A stretch of 64,000 bases of DNA from Sphingomonas hylomeconis. GTDB lineage: Bacteria > Pseudomonadota > Alphaproteobacteria > Sphingomonadales > Sphingomonadaceae. Shown piece by piece: positions 53,963 to 63,992 of the stretch (position 1 is its first letter; every line of letters starts with the position of its first letter). The DNA is taken from the NCBI RefSeq assembly GCF_025370105.1, contig NZ_JANQBK010000011.1:59225-123224 (forward strand). Reading direction: 5' to 3'. Below the pieces are notes generated by a model. It had not been told where the DNA came from and did not search any database. It worked only from the letters and a program-made list of their open reading frames with translations. A program made the translations under genes and the position numbers.

Positions 53963-56383
53963 CTAGAAACGAAAACCAAGTTCGACGCCGTAGAATCCCG
54001 GCCGCTCCGCGCGCACGTACGGCGTCTGGAAGATATCGGCCGAGATCGTGTTGAGCGTGCGGTAATAGCGTTTGTTGAGCAGGTTCTCGGCATAGGCCGC
54101 GATCGACACCTGATCGCCCGGTGAGCGCCAGCCGATCCTAGCGTTGACGATATTGCGCGCCGAGCGCAGCCGATCGAGCTTAGAGAAATCGACGAACGGC
54201 GCGATTGCCGCATCGGTGAAACGCGTCGCGTCGTTGATGCGCTGCTTGGTCGTGTAGCTGTAGCTGGCATCGGCGAAGATGCTGCCCGTGCCGATCTCGT
54301 GCTTGTAATGGCCGCTCGCCACGCCGCGGAACTTGGGCTCGCCGGTCGGCTGGCCGGAAATGTCGATCCCCTGCTCGATACGCGTGACCCATTTCGATTC
54401 GATCGCCCCGGCGGTCAGCCCTAAGGTCAGATCGGACGAAACGACGAACTGCGTCTCGAGATCGATGCCGTACGCCTCGGAATCACCCGAACGCGTGATA
54501 TATTGTGGCAACGTGCCGCCGGTATCCTCCAGGCTGATCGACTGCCGGTTCTTGTACTTGAAATAATAGCCCGAGGCGTTGAACCGCACCCGCCGGTTGA
54601 GCAGCTCGGATTTGAACCCGCCCTCGAAATTCCACACATTTTCCGGCGCGAAGAACGAGTTGATCTCGGTCGAATTGAACCCGCCCGCCTTGTAGCCGCG
54701 TGAGGCGGAGGCATAGAGATGCGTATCGTCGTTCAGGTCATATTGGATCACGAAGCGCGGCGAGACGTCCTTGAACGTCTCCCGCCGGGTGAACGGCACA
54801 TTCTCCAGCGCGCCGACATCGAAGATCAGCCCGTTGGGGCCGATGATGAAATCCTGCCGCAGGAAATCGCCGACGCTGATCGGCGCATCCGCAGGAAAGG
54901 CATCGACGCCGATGATCGCGTTATACAATCCGCCCGGCGCGACGATCGCGTCGAGCCCAGGCGAACTGAACCCACCATTGGTCCAGGTAAACACCTTGCG
55001 ATCGTGCGTGTAGCGGATCCCCGCAGTCAGGCTCAGCCGGTCGGTGACCTTGTAGGTCGCGTCGCCGAACAGGGCATAGGAATCGTTTGCCGCACGGTTG
55101 TTCATATCCTCGCGGAACGTCTGGCCGAACACCGGCAGCCCGCCGAACGCATTCAGGATCGTGAACACGGGGAAATCGGCCACCTCGCCCAGCAGGCGAT
55201 CGACCGAATCGCTGAGCAACGTCGCGGCGCTGGTCTGCCGCCCGCGCTCGTGGAAATAACTCGCGCCGGCGATCGCGCTCAGCCGATCGTTGTCGAAGCC
55301 GACGCGCAGTTCCTGATAGGCGCTGCTGTTGCGCTCGATATTCTCGGTATCGAAATAGCGCGTCGGATCGGCCGTGCCGTCCTCGTCCTCGCGGTTATGC
55401 GTCTCGAAATGCTTGAACGAACTGATGCTGGTGAAGGTCAGCGGGCCGGTCGAATGCGTCGCGGTGAACGACACCGCGTTCAGGATGCGCGTCTCCTTGT
55501 CGTCGATCACGTCGTTGGCATAGGGCCCGCGCGGATCGTTGCTCAGCGCGGCATCGCTGATGCCGATCGCGAACGGGCCATCCTTGCTGGTATCGTCATG
55601 ATCGTAAGCGAGCACGAAATCGGTCGCGTCGCTCGGTGCCCAGCGCAGCGCCGCGCGGCCCGATTTGTTGTTTTCGCGCTCGCGCCGCTGGCCGGTCAGC
55701 GCATCCCTGAGATAGCCGTCGCGATAATTGGCAACGCCGTTGAGCCGCAGATACAGCGTGTCGGTCAGCGGCAGGTTGACCGTCGCGTCGGCGCGGATTT
55801 TTTTGTAATTGCCGGCCTGGATCGTGCCGCTCAGCGAGCGCGTATCGCTTGGCTTGTTGGTGATGATCGAGATCGCCCCGCCCGACGTGTTGCGCCCGAA
55901 CAGCGTGCCCTGCGGTCCTTTCAGCACTTCGACGCGCGCGATATCGTTGAAGAAGATCAGCGACGATCCCGATCGTCCCGAATAGATATTGTCGACGAAG
56001 ATGCCGACCGAGGGATCGGTGCCGATGCCGAAATCGTCGGTCTGCACGCCGCGGATCGTGAAGCTCGGCTGCGTCACCGACGTATCGTTGATCGTCAGCC
56101 CCGGCGTGAAGGTATCGAGATCGCCGATCGTCTCCGCGCTGAGCGCTGCGATGCTGGCGGCGTTGAACGTGGTGACGCTGATCGGCACCTGCTGCAGCGA
56201 TTGCTCGCGGCGCTGCGCGGTGACGATGATGTCGTCGAGCTGGCCCGCATCGGGCACGGTATCGGCGGTGCCCGGCGCGCCGGCCTGCGCCGCGTCTGGC
56301 GCCGCCCCCTGCGCGCCCGCCGGCATGATCCACAGCGCGCCGGCCCCCGCCAGCAATATCGCGTGATATTTCGTCATTCTCAT
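53963..56383 (-). CDS. TonB-dependent receptor
   Basis: This 806-residue outer-membrane receptor has a signal peptide (about 1-25, ending AGAQG) and the plug domain from about residue 50 (DDIIVTAQRREQSLQQVPIS), then VEVLKGPQGTLFGRNTSGG and a beta-barrel ending GVELGFRF. It is of the type common in sphingomonads for small organic molecules rather than the Oar type. A GGGGAG Shine-Dalgarno precedes the ATG at 56383 (another ATG is two codons on). It heads the six-gene block that ends with the MFS gene. Confidence 0.93.
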   Translation of the reverse strand: MRMTKYHAILLAGAGALWIMPAGAQGAAPDAAQAGAPGTADTVPDAGQLDDIIVTAQRREQSLQQVPISVTTFNAASIAALSAETIGDLDTFTPGLTINDTSVTQPSFTIRGVQTDDFGIGTDPSVGIFVDNIYSGRSGSSLIFFNDIARVEVLKGPQGTLFGRNTSGGAISIITNKPSDTRSLSGTIQAGNYKKIRADATVNLPLTDTLYLRLNGVANYRDGYLRDALTGQRRERENNKSGRAALRWAPSDATDFVLAYDHDDTSKDGPFAIGISDAALSNDPRGPYANDVIDDKETRILNAVSFTATHSTGPLTFTSISSFKHFETHNREDEDGTADPTRYFDTENIERNSSAYQELRVGFDNDRLSAIAGASYFHERGRQTSAATLLSDSVDRLLGEVADFPVFTILNAFGGLPVFGQTFREDMNNRAANDSYALFGDATYKVTDRLSLTAGIRYTHDRKVFTWTNGGFSSPGLDAIVAPGGLYNAIIGVDAFPADAPISVGDFLRQDFIIGPNGLIFDVGALENVPFTRRETFKDVSPRFVIQYDLNDDTHLYASASRGYKAGGFNSTEINSFFAPENVWNFEGGFKSELLNRRVRFNASGYYFKYKNRQSISLEDTGGTLPQYITRSGDSEAYGIDLETQFVVSSDLTLGLTAGAIESKWVTRIEQGIDISGQPTGEPKFRGVASGHYKHEIGTGSIFADASYSYTTKQRINDATRFTDAAIAPFVDFSKLDRLRSARNIVNARIGWRSPGDQVSIAAYAENLLNKRYYRTLNTISADIFQTPYVRAERPGFYGVELGFRF

Positions 56384-56540
56384 GCTCCCCACACGGTAAC
56401 GATGCGGGGAAGCTATCACGGAATATAGTGGGCGCTATCTTTTTATTATGGGTTCGATCGGTCGGCGGTCGCGCCGTCCGCGAAGCGCAATTCTTCCCAT
56501 CGGTGCGCTCACGCAACCGTGCGCGTTGCCCCGGTCTGAA

Positions 56541-56792
56541 CTAGGACTCGACCAGTTCGGCAATCTCGAAGCGATGGCTGCGCCAGCCGCGCTGGCGCGC
56601 CGCCTCGCCCAGTGCGTTGCGCTTCTTCTTCGCCTCGGCAAGCGATTTGGTATGGCCCCAGAACACCTCGACCTTGCCACTGTCGAGCTCGGCGACGATC
56701 CGCCAGTAATGCGTGAATTCGGCTGCAGTCGGGCCGATCGTCTTCACATAGCCATCCGGCAGCGTCGCGGTAAGATAGCGCTTCCTGGCCAC
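56541..56792 (-). CDS. Small hypothetical protein
   Basis: This 83-residue soluble protein has a GTG start. The sequence, with YVKTIGPTAAEFTHYWRIV and a basic helix SLAEAKKKRNALGEAARQRG, looks like a real folded domain and not a shadow of another gene. No family is recognised. It lies 30 bases after the TIGR03032-like gene on the same strand and 157 bases upstream of the TonB receptor ATG. That 157-base gap holds no other gene and probably carries the receptor promoter; I saw no clear consensus element there. Confidence 0.65.
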   Translation of the reverse strand: MARKRYLTATLPDGYVKTIGPTAAEFTHYWRIVAELDSGKVEVFWGHTKSLAEAKKKRNALGEAARQRGWRSHRFEIAELVES

Positions 56793-56822
56793 CTCAGCGT
56801 GGCTGACCGGCGGGTCGGCGGA

Positions 56823-57953
56823 TCATGCCGCGAGCGGCGCGATCGTCGCGTCGAACGTGATGGTCGAGCGGATCTCCATCGTGTCCGGGCCGATCGACAT
56901 CGGGCACACCACGTTGGGCATCGCCGCTACGTCGAACAATTCGGTGATATGCCCCTCGAGCCGAACCCATTCAACGATATCGCCCGAGGCGAGATTGACG
57001 ATCAGGATGCCGCACCACGGCTCGGCGTCGCGCGCCTTCAGCGCATCGTCCAGCGCCAGACCGGCGAACGTGCCGTTGCGCGGCTTCGATACGGTGACCA
57101 GCGCATGGCCGTTGTGAATCGACATGCCGCGCAGGAACCCCGGGCAGAAAGCGATGTCGCTGCGCGCGCCGCTCGCCGGATCGACGCGCACGATCTGCCC
57201 GCGCCCCGAATCCAGCACGATGATGCTGTCGCCATGGACGCGCGGGCTGTGCGGCATCGACAATTGGTCGGTCACCACGCGGTCGGTCTCAACTTCGATC
57301 AGCACGCCGCCCTCGTGCCGCCGCTCGCGCCAGCCGGTGACGATGTCGCTGCGGCTGACCGCGGTCACGTAGCGCGGCTTGCCCTGATCCATCGCCATGC
57401 CGTTGAGATGGCAGCGATCTTCCGGGGCGAGCTTGGAGATATAGGCCGGCTTCCAGATCGGACGGAAGCTGTGGTTGAGATCCAGCGTCGCAAGACAGCT
57501 ATATTTGGTGTTGACGAAGATGACCCGGCCCGCGGCGTCCGTGCCGACCTCATGCACGTCGACATCGCCGGTCGTCTGCGCGTTGCGCGGCACCAGCACC
57601 ATGTCGAAATGCTGATTGCCCAGCTGCCCCGGGCGCAACATGTTCTCCAGCCGCCAGATCTGGTGCAGGGATCCAAGATAGAGCCGCCCGGGCTGGTAGC
57701 ACACGCCCATCGCGCGGGTAAAATTCTGCTGGTTGAACGAGACGGTGCCGTTCGGCGTCACGCCGACCAGGAACAACTGCCCGGTCTGGTAGGAGGTGAA
57801 GGCGAAGCTCGTACGGTTGGCGCGCAGCCAATCGGCAAAGCCGCGCGAGACCGTCAGGCTGGTCGCCGGCTGCTTGGCGGTGGGCGGCGCGACGGGCGCC
57901 TCGCCCGTCGGCTTGTCGGTCGCCGCCGTTGCGGTGGGCACCTTGCTCATCAT
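56823..57953 (-). CDS. TIGR03032/DUF4915-like protein
   Basis: This 376-residue protein resembles the TIGR03032 family: FTSYQTGQLFLVG, RAMGVCYQPGRLYLGSLHQIWRL, DVDVHEVG and RCHLNGMAM are recognisable blocks in a probable beta-propeller. The family has no known activity, although some members occur near glycan genes. No signal peptide is visible; the first 35 residues are Ala/Pro/Thr-rich. The ATG at 57953 (or 57950) is a more likely start than the GTG at 57962. A strong bidirectional hairpin lies upstream. Confidence 0.82.
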   Translation of the reverse strand: MMSKVPTATAATDKPTGEAPVAPPTAKQPATSLTVSRGFADWLRANRTSFAFTSYQTGQLFLVGVTPNGTVSFNQQNFTRAMGVCYQPGRLYLGSLHQIWRLENMLRPGQLGNQHFDMVLVPRNAQTTGDVDVHEVGTDAAGRVIFVNTKYSCLATLDLNHSFRPIWKPAYISKLAPEDRCHLNGMAMDQGKPRYVTAVSRSDIVTGWRERRHEGGVLIEVETDRVVTDQLSMPHSPRVHGDSIIVLDSGRGQIVRVDPASGARSDIAFCPGFLRGMSIHNGHALVTVSKPRNGTFAGLALDDALKARDAEPWCGILIVNLASGDIVEWVRLEGHITELFDVAAMPNVVCPMSIGPDTMEIRSTITFDATIAPLAA

Positions 57954-57986
57954 CCAGTCCACTTCATTGCCGCTGCAGGGTGCACG

Positions 57987-58017
57987 AAAAAGGCCCGCGG
58001 TATCGATCCCGCGGGCC
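57987..58017 (-). terminator. Rho-independent terminator after the autotransporter gene
   Basis: GGCCCGCGG (57992-58000) pairs perfectly with CCGCGGGCC (58009-58017) around an 8-base loop. On the - strand the hairpin is followed by TTTTT (57991-57987), so it would end transcription of the autotransporter gene, whose stop is at 58053. On the + strand a shorter GTTTT follows, so it could also work the other way. Confidence 0.85.
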
Positions 58018-58052
58018 CGTTTTCCTAGGGCCGGAGCCCCAGTCTGCCAAGG

Positions 58053-61000
58053 TTAGAACTTGATCCGGATACCGGCGCGACCGCCGCCACCCTTGTAGTC
58101 GTCGCCATATTCACCGTGCCCCTCGATGAAGCCGGTGACGCCGCCGGCGGTGACGATGTTCAGGCCGATCGTCCCCTGGCCATACGTGCCGAGACGATCG
58201 TTGAACACCGCGATCCGCTGCCCGCCGCTGCCGAAGATCAGGCGGTCATCCCCCTTGAACTCGTGCACCGCCGCGCCGCCGGCATAGAAGACCAAAGTCG
58301 AGGTCGGGCTGAGCGCCGACGACCCGCCGATCCGTGCCCCGGCCTTGCCGCGCAGCCCGGTGAAATCGTCGAAGTCGAACGTGCCGCCGAGCGTGCCGTA
58401 GCTGTCGATATTGCTGCTCGTATAGGCCGCGCTGATCGCCGGTTCGAAGAAGAAGCTGTCAGACCCCAGGCGGAAGCCCGCCTCGAGCTTGCCGCCCCAG
58501 GTATCGGCCTTGGTCTTGAGGTTGAAATTGGCCAAGGGCGCGTTGCCGCGGCTGCGCACCCAGGCATGGTCGTATTTGGCGATGCCGTTGGCGAAGAACC
58601 CGCCGGCCTGGAATGCGCCGTAGACGCTGCCGTTGATCGCTTCGATGCTGATCCGGTCGTTGCCCGCAAAGGTCATCGCCGAGCTCAGATAGCCACCCGA
58701 CACGCCGACCGTAAAGCCGCCGGTATCGCTGCTGGTGCCCATCACGTCGAACCCGATCTGGCCGCCGAACGCATCCTGCTTGTAGCCGAGATCGAGATTG
58801 TTCTGCACCAGGCCGTTGAAGGCGAAGTTGCGCGTCTCGTCGCGCTTGTTCACCTCGCCGAACATCTCGAGCCACAGCCGCCCCGTCGACTCCGTCGTCG
58901 GGCTGCCCCACATGGCGTCGCGGCCCGCGCCGAGATGCGCGGTGATCGCATCGCCAGAACGGTTCCACACCGAGGCCAGGCCTTCGCCCAGCTCCGCCTG
59001 GCGATAGACCGTCGCGTTCGGCGCGCTGACCAGCTGATAGGCCAGTGCGGTCGGATTGTAGACCACGCCGAACTGGATCAGCCCGTTGAACTGCGATGCC
59101 GGCGTCAGCGTGAAGGCGGTCGGCGAGGATGCCGCGCTGGCCTGCACGATCGTCGTCGCCGGGATCAGGATCGCCGGGCCGTTGAGCGGCGCCAGCGCGA
59201 CCGCCGTGCTGCCCGTCGCCGTCGTCACGTTGAGCCGATCGACCGTCGCCGTCGTCGCGCCGAACGAAATGTCCAGCCCGAGCGTCGCGGCGGCGCTACC
59301 CGAATAGTTGCCGATCGTCAGCGTATCGCCGGCCGTGCCGGTGCGCAGATCGACCAGACCGCTATTGGTGAAGGTTTCCAGCCCGGTCAGCGCGATCGTC
59401 TGCGCCGATGCCGACTGGCCGAGCCGCACCGTGCCGCTGTTGACCAGCGTATCGTTGCCAGCACCGAAATCGCTGCTCCCGGCGAGAATGAACGTGCCGG
59501 TATTGGTCAGGCGATCGGCATTGCCGGTCAGCAGCAGCCGCCCGGTCAGCGTGCCGTTGTTGACGATCGTCGCCGCCCCGCCCGATGCCTGGATCGCATA
59601 GCCGGTGCCGCCCGTGATCGCGCCGTTATTGGTGATCTGCGTCGCGTTCAGCGCCGAACTGGTCACTGCATTGGTGCCGCCCTGCACCGAGCCACCCGCC
59701 GCGACCGTCAGCCGCGCAATACCGTCGAGCGCCGGATCGCCATTCGCGCCGCCGCCGCCGCCGCCGACGCCACCAGCGATCATGTTGATCGCCGTGCCGC
59801 TGGTTGAGCGCACCGCGCCGGTCACGTTGACGGCGGTGCCGCCACCGAAGCCGAACGCGCGGATCGCCGTCGATCCCGCGCCCGATACCAGGACCGAGCC
59901 GGCATTGACCGCAACGTCGCTGCCGAAGCTTGCCGCATTGATGCCGTTCGCGCCGGCCCCCGTGGTGGTCAGCGTGCCGACGGTCACGTCGACGCCGTAA
60001 TAGGCGCCCGCGCTGATCCCGATCGCGCCCTCGCCCGTCGTACGTACCGTGCCCGCCGTCACCGAGACGCCGCCGCTGGCATAGGCATCGATCCCCGTGG
60101 AGACGCCCGTAGTCGTCACGGTGCCCATGGCGATGTCGATCGTGCCACCATAAGATGCACGCGCGAAGATGCCGGTGGAGAAGTCGCCGGTGGTGGCGAC
60201 CGTGCCGGTGCCGGCGATCGTCACGTCGCCATAGACCGTCTCGACATGGATGCCGTCAGACTCTGCGCCGCTGGTGCGCACCGTGCCGTTATTGGTCACG
60301 CTGCCGTTGCCGCCCGCCACGACGTTCACGCCCTCTGCCGCATAGCCGCTGGTGCGGACCGTGCCGGTCACTGTCACCGAGGCATCGTAATAGGCCTGCG
60401 CGTCGACGCCGACCGAATATTCCCCGCTCGTCGTGACATTGCCGACCGCGATGTCGGTGTTGCCGCCATAGACGGCGAACCCGAACACGCCCTTCGACGT
60501 GTCGCCGGTCGTCGTGACATTGTCGGCGGTGATCGCGACATTGCCGAAGAACGAGGCGCCGACGATGCCCGGTGCATATTCGCCTGCCGTGCTGATCGTG
60601 CCTTCGTCGATCGCCACGTTGCCGAACAAGCTGATCGCATAGACGCCAGCGGCATTGTAGCCCGTCGTCGCCACCGATCCGCCGGTGATCGTGATATCGT
60701 CCAGGCCCGAGGCGTAGACGCCGAACGATTCGGCACCCGTCGTGGTGATCGCGCCATGCGTGATGTCGATCGCGCCGCCATTCGGCGCCGTCGCATTGAT
60801 GCCGTCGGCAAAATCACCGCTGGTATTGATCGCGCCGACATCGATCGTGATGTTGCCGCCATAAGGCGCCAAAGTACCGCCGCCAGAAGAGGCATTGGCC
60901 GTTTCGACCAGGACACCGCCGGAATTGGTGCCCGTCGTGCTGATCGTTCCGGTGGACGTCACGGAGACGTTCTCGCCAAACGCAACCACCGCCGGGGCGT

Positions 61001-63392
61001 TGTCGCCCGTCGTCGTCACGTCGTTGACGGTGATCGCCACATCGCCGTTGGTGCCAGCGTAGATGCCGATCCCGTTCAGCCCCGCGGTCGATACGAGATC
61101 CGACGCGTTGATCGCGATGTTGCCGCTGTCGCTGATAGCGACGATGCCGGACGGGCCATTATAGGCATCGCCCGTGCCGGTCGTGATCAGCGTGCCGACA
61201 TTGATCGTGGTATCGGCGGTATAGCTCTCCGAAAAGATGCCGATGCCGTTGGCACCGTTGACGATGACGGTACCCGCGGTGATATTGAGCACGCCATTGT
61301 TGCTCGAAAAGGCATTGATGCCCAGCGAATAGTCGCCATTCACCGTCACATTGTCGACCGTCACGTTGAGGTCGGCATTGAGTGGCCCGGTGCCGTTCTG
61401 GAACGTGGCCGCCTCGATCGCGGTGCCGATACGACCGTTCGTGGTGACATCCCCGAGATCGAGCGTCACATCGCCCGAGCCCTGCGCCGCCACACCGCGC
61501 GAATATTCGCCATACGTGGTGATCGACGTCGCCGTGATTGTGGTTGGGCCGGCGAACCCATTGGCAAGGATACCGGTTGCCGCGCCACCGCGCGTGACGA
61601 TCGTCCCGCTGCCGCTGATCGTCACACCGTCCGATCCATAGGCCATGATGCCGACGCCGCCGCCGACCGCCGTGTCTATCGCGCCGTTGTTCGTCACCGT
61701 CGCGATGCCATCCGACGCCAGTGCCCGGACCGCCATCGAACCGAAATCGTTCGTGCGCACGGTGCCGTTGACTGTCACGTCAGCCGAGCCGCCCACGGCA
61801 TAAACTGCGTGCGACAGGAAACCATCGGTGCTGACGTCGTTGACCGTTATGCTCGCATTCTCGGCCGCGCCGGCATAGACGCCGACCGAATAGTCGCCGG
61901 CCGTCGATACGGTGCCGATGCTGTTGACCGAGGCATTGCCGTAATAGCTGATCGCCACGATGCCGGGTGCATTTGCCCCCGTCGTCGTCACGTCGCCGGC
62001 GGTCACGTCCACGTCGCCAAATAGTGCCCGTGCAAACACGCCGCGCGCATTGTCGCCGCTGGTGGTAACCGATCCGGTGCCGGCGACCGTTGCGCCGTAG
62101 ATGCCGGTCGCCACGATGCCGCTGCTGTTGTCGCCCGCCGTCGTCACCGAACCGTTGTTGGTGACGACCGCGACGCCGTCCCCGGCGAACGCATCGACGC
62201 CACGCGAACCGGTGCCGGCGGTCGAGACATCACCGTTGATCGTCACGGCGACATTGTCACCATCAGCATAGATGGCGGGCGAGAAGTCGCCGAGGGTCGA
62301 AACGTCGTTGACCGTGACGTTCACGTCCCCGCCGTTGATCGCAACCGCGGCAACACCATAGGATTGAAGTCCGGTAGTGGTGATCGCGCCGGTTGCATTG
62401 ACCGTGGCGTCGCCGCCGGCGGTCGTCAGGACGACCGCGCCATAGCTGGTCTCACCCGCGGTGGTAATCGACCCGACGTTGAGCGTCGCATTCCCGGCCG
62501 CCTGGACGAAGGCGCCGTTGGAGGACAGGCCCGCAGTGCTGATCGTACCGGCGTCGACCGTTACGGCATCGCCCGCAAAGGCAATCGCGCGAATGCCGTC
62601 GGAATAATCGGCCGTGGTCGATACGGTATCGGCCGCCACGGCGATCGTGCCGTAGATCGTCGTTGCCTCGATCGCGGTCGAAGGGAAATCCAGGAAGCTG
62701 CCGTCGGCGGTGGTGGTCACCGTGCCCGCGTCGATCGTGACATCCCCGAACGCCGAATAGGCAACGATGCCGCCCGCATAATAGCCGTCGACAGTGACCG
62801 TATCGGCCGTAACCGACACATTGCCGGTGAAGGAATTGGCGCTGATGCCGACCGATCCGTCGCCGGCGATGGTCGTGGTTCCGGCATTGATCGTGACATC
62901 GCCTGCATTGGAATTGGCATTAATGCCCTGCGACGCGCGACCGCTGGTGGTGATGCTGTCGGTGTTGATCGTCAGATCGCCGTAATTGGTGTTGCCGATC
63001 ACGCCGATTGCGCCCGTGCCGGTCACCGCGATCGAGGTGTTGCCGAACGAATTGAGCGTCGCTGCGCCGTCGTTGAAGCCGAAGATCGCGACGCCGGGAT
63101 TGGTGCTGCTGGCGATGGCCACGCCGTCACCGAGATTGACCGTCAGGTCATAGACCGCGACCGTCGGATCGAGCCCGGGATCTTCGGCCGGATTGATCGG
63201 TGGCGTCGCGTAGAAAATACCGGTGGCATAGGGGTTGCCCGCCGCAGTGCAGGTGACGGTGCCCTCGGTCGGCGCGCCGCATTCGTTCTGCGCGAAGGCC
63301 GGATTGGCCACGACGGTGGCCACGCCGACAATGGCGGTCCCGGTCAACAGCCGCCGCAAGACGCCACGTTGCCCGCGCTGAAACGCTTTCAT
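58053..63392 (-). CDS. Autotransporter with repetitive beta-solenoid passenger
   Basis: This 1779-residue protein has an N-terminal signal with a long basic extension (RGQRGVLRRLLTGTAIVG, cleavage after NPAFA). The passenger (about residues 100-1300) consists of several dozen degenerate repeats of roughly 20-22 residues built on the pattern VTTTGDxSxGIxA, rich in Thr, Gly, Val and Ala, as expected for a beta-solenoid. A glycine run (GGVGGGGGG) and a second beta-rich part lead to the C-terminal beta-barrel (about 1500-1779) ending AGIRIKF with the terminal Phe. It is a type V secreted surface protein; the ligand or role is unknown. Confidence 0.93.
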   Translation of the reverse strand: MKAFQRGQRGVLRRLLTGTAIVGVATVVANPAFAQNECGAPTEGTVTCTAAGNPYATGIFYATPPINPAEDPGLDPTVAVYDLTVNLGDGVAIASSTNPGVAIFGFNDGAATLNSFGNTSIAVTGTGAIGVIGNTNYGDLTINTDSITTSGRASQGINANSNAGDVTINAGTTTIAGDGSVGISANSFTGNVSVTADTVTVDGYYAGGIVAYSAFGDVTIDAGTVTTTADGSFLDFPSTAIEATTIYGTIAVAADTVSTTADYSDGIRAIAFAGDAVTVDAGTISTAGLSSNGAFVQAAGNATLNVGSITTAGETSYGAVVLTTAGGDATVNATGAITTTGLQSYGVAAVAINGGDVNVTVNDVSTLGDFSPAIYADGDNVAVTINGDVSTAGTGSRGVDAFAGDGVAVVTNNGSVTTAGDNSSGIVATGIYGATVAGTGSVTTSGDNARGVFARALFGDVDVTAGDVTTTGANAPGIVAISYYGNASVNSIGTVSTAGDYSVGVYAGAAENASITVNDVSTDGFLSHAVYAVGGSADVTVNGTVRTNDFGSMAVRALASDGIATVTNNGAIDTAVGGGVGIMAYGSDGVTISGSGTIVTRGGAATGILANGFAGPTTITATSITTYGEYSRGVAAQGSGDVTLDLGDVTTNGRIGTAIEAATFQNGTGPLNADLNVTVDNVTVNGDYSLGINAFSSNNGVLNITAGTVIVNGANGIGIFSESYTADTTINVGTLITTGTGDAYNGPSGIVAISDSGNIAINASDLVSTAGLNGIGIYAGTNGDVAITVNDVTTTGDNAPAVVAFGENVSVTSTGTISTTGTNSGGVLVETANASSGGGTLAPYGGNITIDVGAINTSGDFADGINATAPNGGAIDITHGAITTTGAESFGVYASGLDDITITGGSVATTGYNAAGVYAISLFGNVAIDEGTISTAGEYAPGIVGASFFGNVAITADNVTTTGDTSKGVFGFAVYGGNTDIAVGNVTTSGEYSVGVDAQAYYDASVTVTGTVRTSGYAAEGVNVVAGGNGSVTNNGTVRTSGAESDGIHVETVYGDVTIAGTGTVATTGDFSTGIFARASYGGTIDIAMGTVTTTGVSTGIDAYASGGVSVTAGTVRTTGEGAIGISAGAYYGVDVTVGTLTTTGAGANGINAASFGSDVAVNAGSVLVSGAGSTAIRAFGFGGGTAVNVTGAVRSTSGTAINMIAGGVGGGGGGANGDPALDGIARLTVAAGGSVQGGTNAVTSSALNATQITNNGAITGGTGYAIQASGGAATIVNNGTLTGRLLLTGNADRLTNTGTFILAGSSDFGAGNDTLVNSGTVRLGQSASAQTIALTGLETFTNSGLVDLRTGTAGDTLTIGNYSGSAAATLGLDISFGATTATVDRLNVTTATGSTAVALAPLNGPAILIPATTIVQASAASSPTAFTLTPASQFNGLIQFGVVYNPTALAYQLVSAPNATVYRQAELGEGLASVWNRSGDAITAHLGAGRDAMWGSPTTESTGRLWLEMFGEVNKRDETRNFAFNGLVQNNLDLGYKQDAFGGQIGFDVMGTSSDTGGFTVGVSGGYLSSAMTFAGNDRISIEAINGSVYGAFQAGGFFANGIAKYDHAWVRSRGNAPLANFNLKTKADTWGGKLEAGFRLGSDSFFFEPAISAAYTSSNIDSYGTLGGTFDFDDFTGLRGKAGARIGGSSALSPTSTLVFYAGGAAVHEFKGDDRLIFGSGGQRIAVFNDRLGTYGQGTIGLNIVTAGGVTGFIEGHGEYGDDYKGGGGRAGIRIKF

Positions 63393-63413
63393 GATCTGCC
63401 CCTTTAAAATCAG

Positions 63414-63992
63414 TTAAGGACAGATATCGATGACAGTTTTATAACAGTCAACACCATAACGGGTTGATAAACAGCATTTGTAAAATCCGTTGGCCACCAT
63501 CTCGGCGTGTCGGCGATAAACTGATCGGCGCCGCGATCGCGACGCCGTAGGAACACTATCTAGGCCGCATCGCACGCCGGTGGCGGGGCAAATGGCTTGG
63601 TGACGCGGAATACCGGCGGCGTACGGGGGGGCCGGATCGGGCAGATTGTGCACGATCGGGCGGCGCGTCAGATCGCGCGCCGCATCATAGAGCCGGTCGA
63701 CCAGGCTGGGCCGGGCTGCGCGACTGCGGATCCGGTCGATCGTCGCCGGGCCGCCATATGCCGCTGCACGCACCTCGCGCTCGACTGCCGGTAGCGCCTG
63801 CACCACGCGCGGCGCCGACAGCGATACAGACGGCAGGTCGGCCGGCGGGGGCGCCGGCGCGGCGTTGATCGCCGCGACCGGCGCCCCCGCCGTCGTCGGC
63901 GCATCGAAGTCGAATTGCGGCGCCGCGATCGGCACAGTGTCGGGGTCGGCCGCGCACTGTTGCGGCGCAGTGGCGACGGCGGCCGCCCCCAC
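63414..63992 (-). CDS. Unidentified protein, 3' part (5' end beyond window)
   Basis: The frame stays open to the right edge, so this is probably the C-terminal part (193 or more residues) of a larger protein. It is Ala/Pro-rich with no recognised domain until a cysteine-rich end (FYKCCLSTRYGVDCYKTVIDIC) that could be extracytoplasmic. It stops 21 bases before the autotransporter ATG on the same strand, so the two may be one operon. The last 150 bases are less GC-rich than the rest. It could be a cell-envelope protein; I cannot name it. Confidence 0.5.
   Translation of the reverse strand: MGAAAVATAPQQCAADPDTVPIAAPQFDFDAPTTAGAPVAAINAAPAPPPADLPSVSLSAPRVVQALPAVEREVRAAAYGGPATIDRIRSRAARPSLVDRLYDAARDLTRRPIVHNLPDPAPPYAAGIPRHQAICPATGVRCGLDSVPTASRSRRRSVYRRHAEMVANGFYKCCLSTRYGVDCYKTVIDICP

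Noticed and set aside
60155..62024. Regular repeats at DNA level that could suggest a CRISPR array or tandem repeat locus
   Set aside because: Repeats are degenerate, lie in one reading frame and encode the autotransporter passenger; there are no equal spacers and no cas genes.
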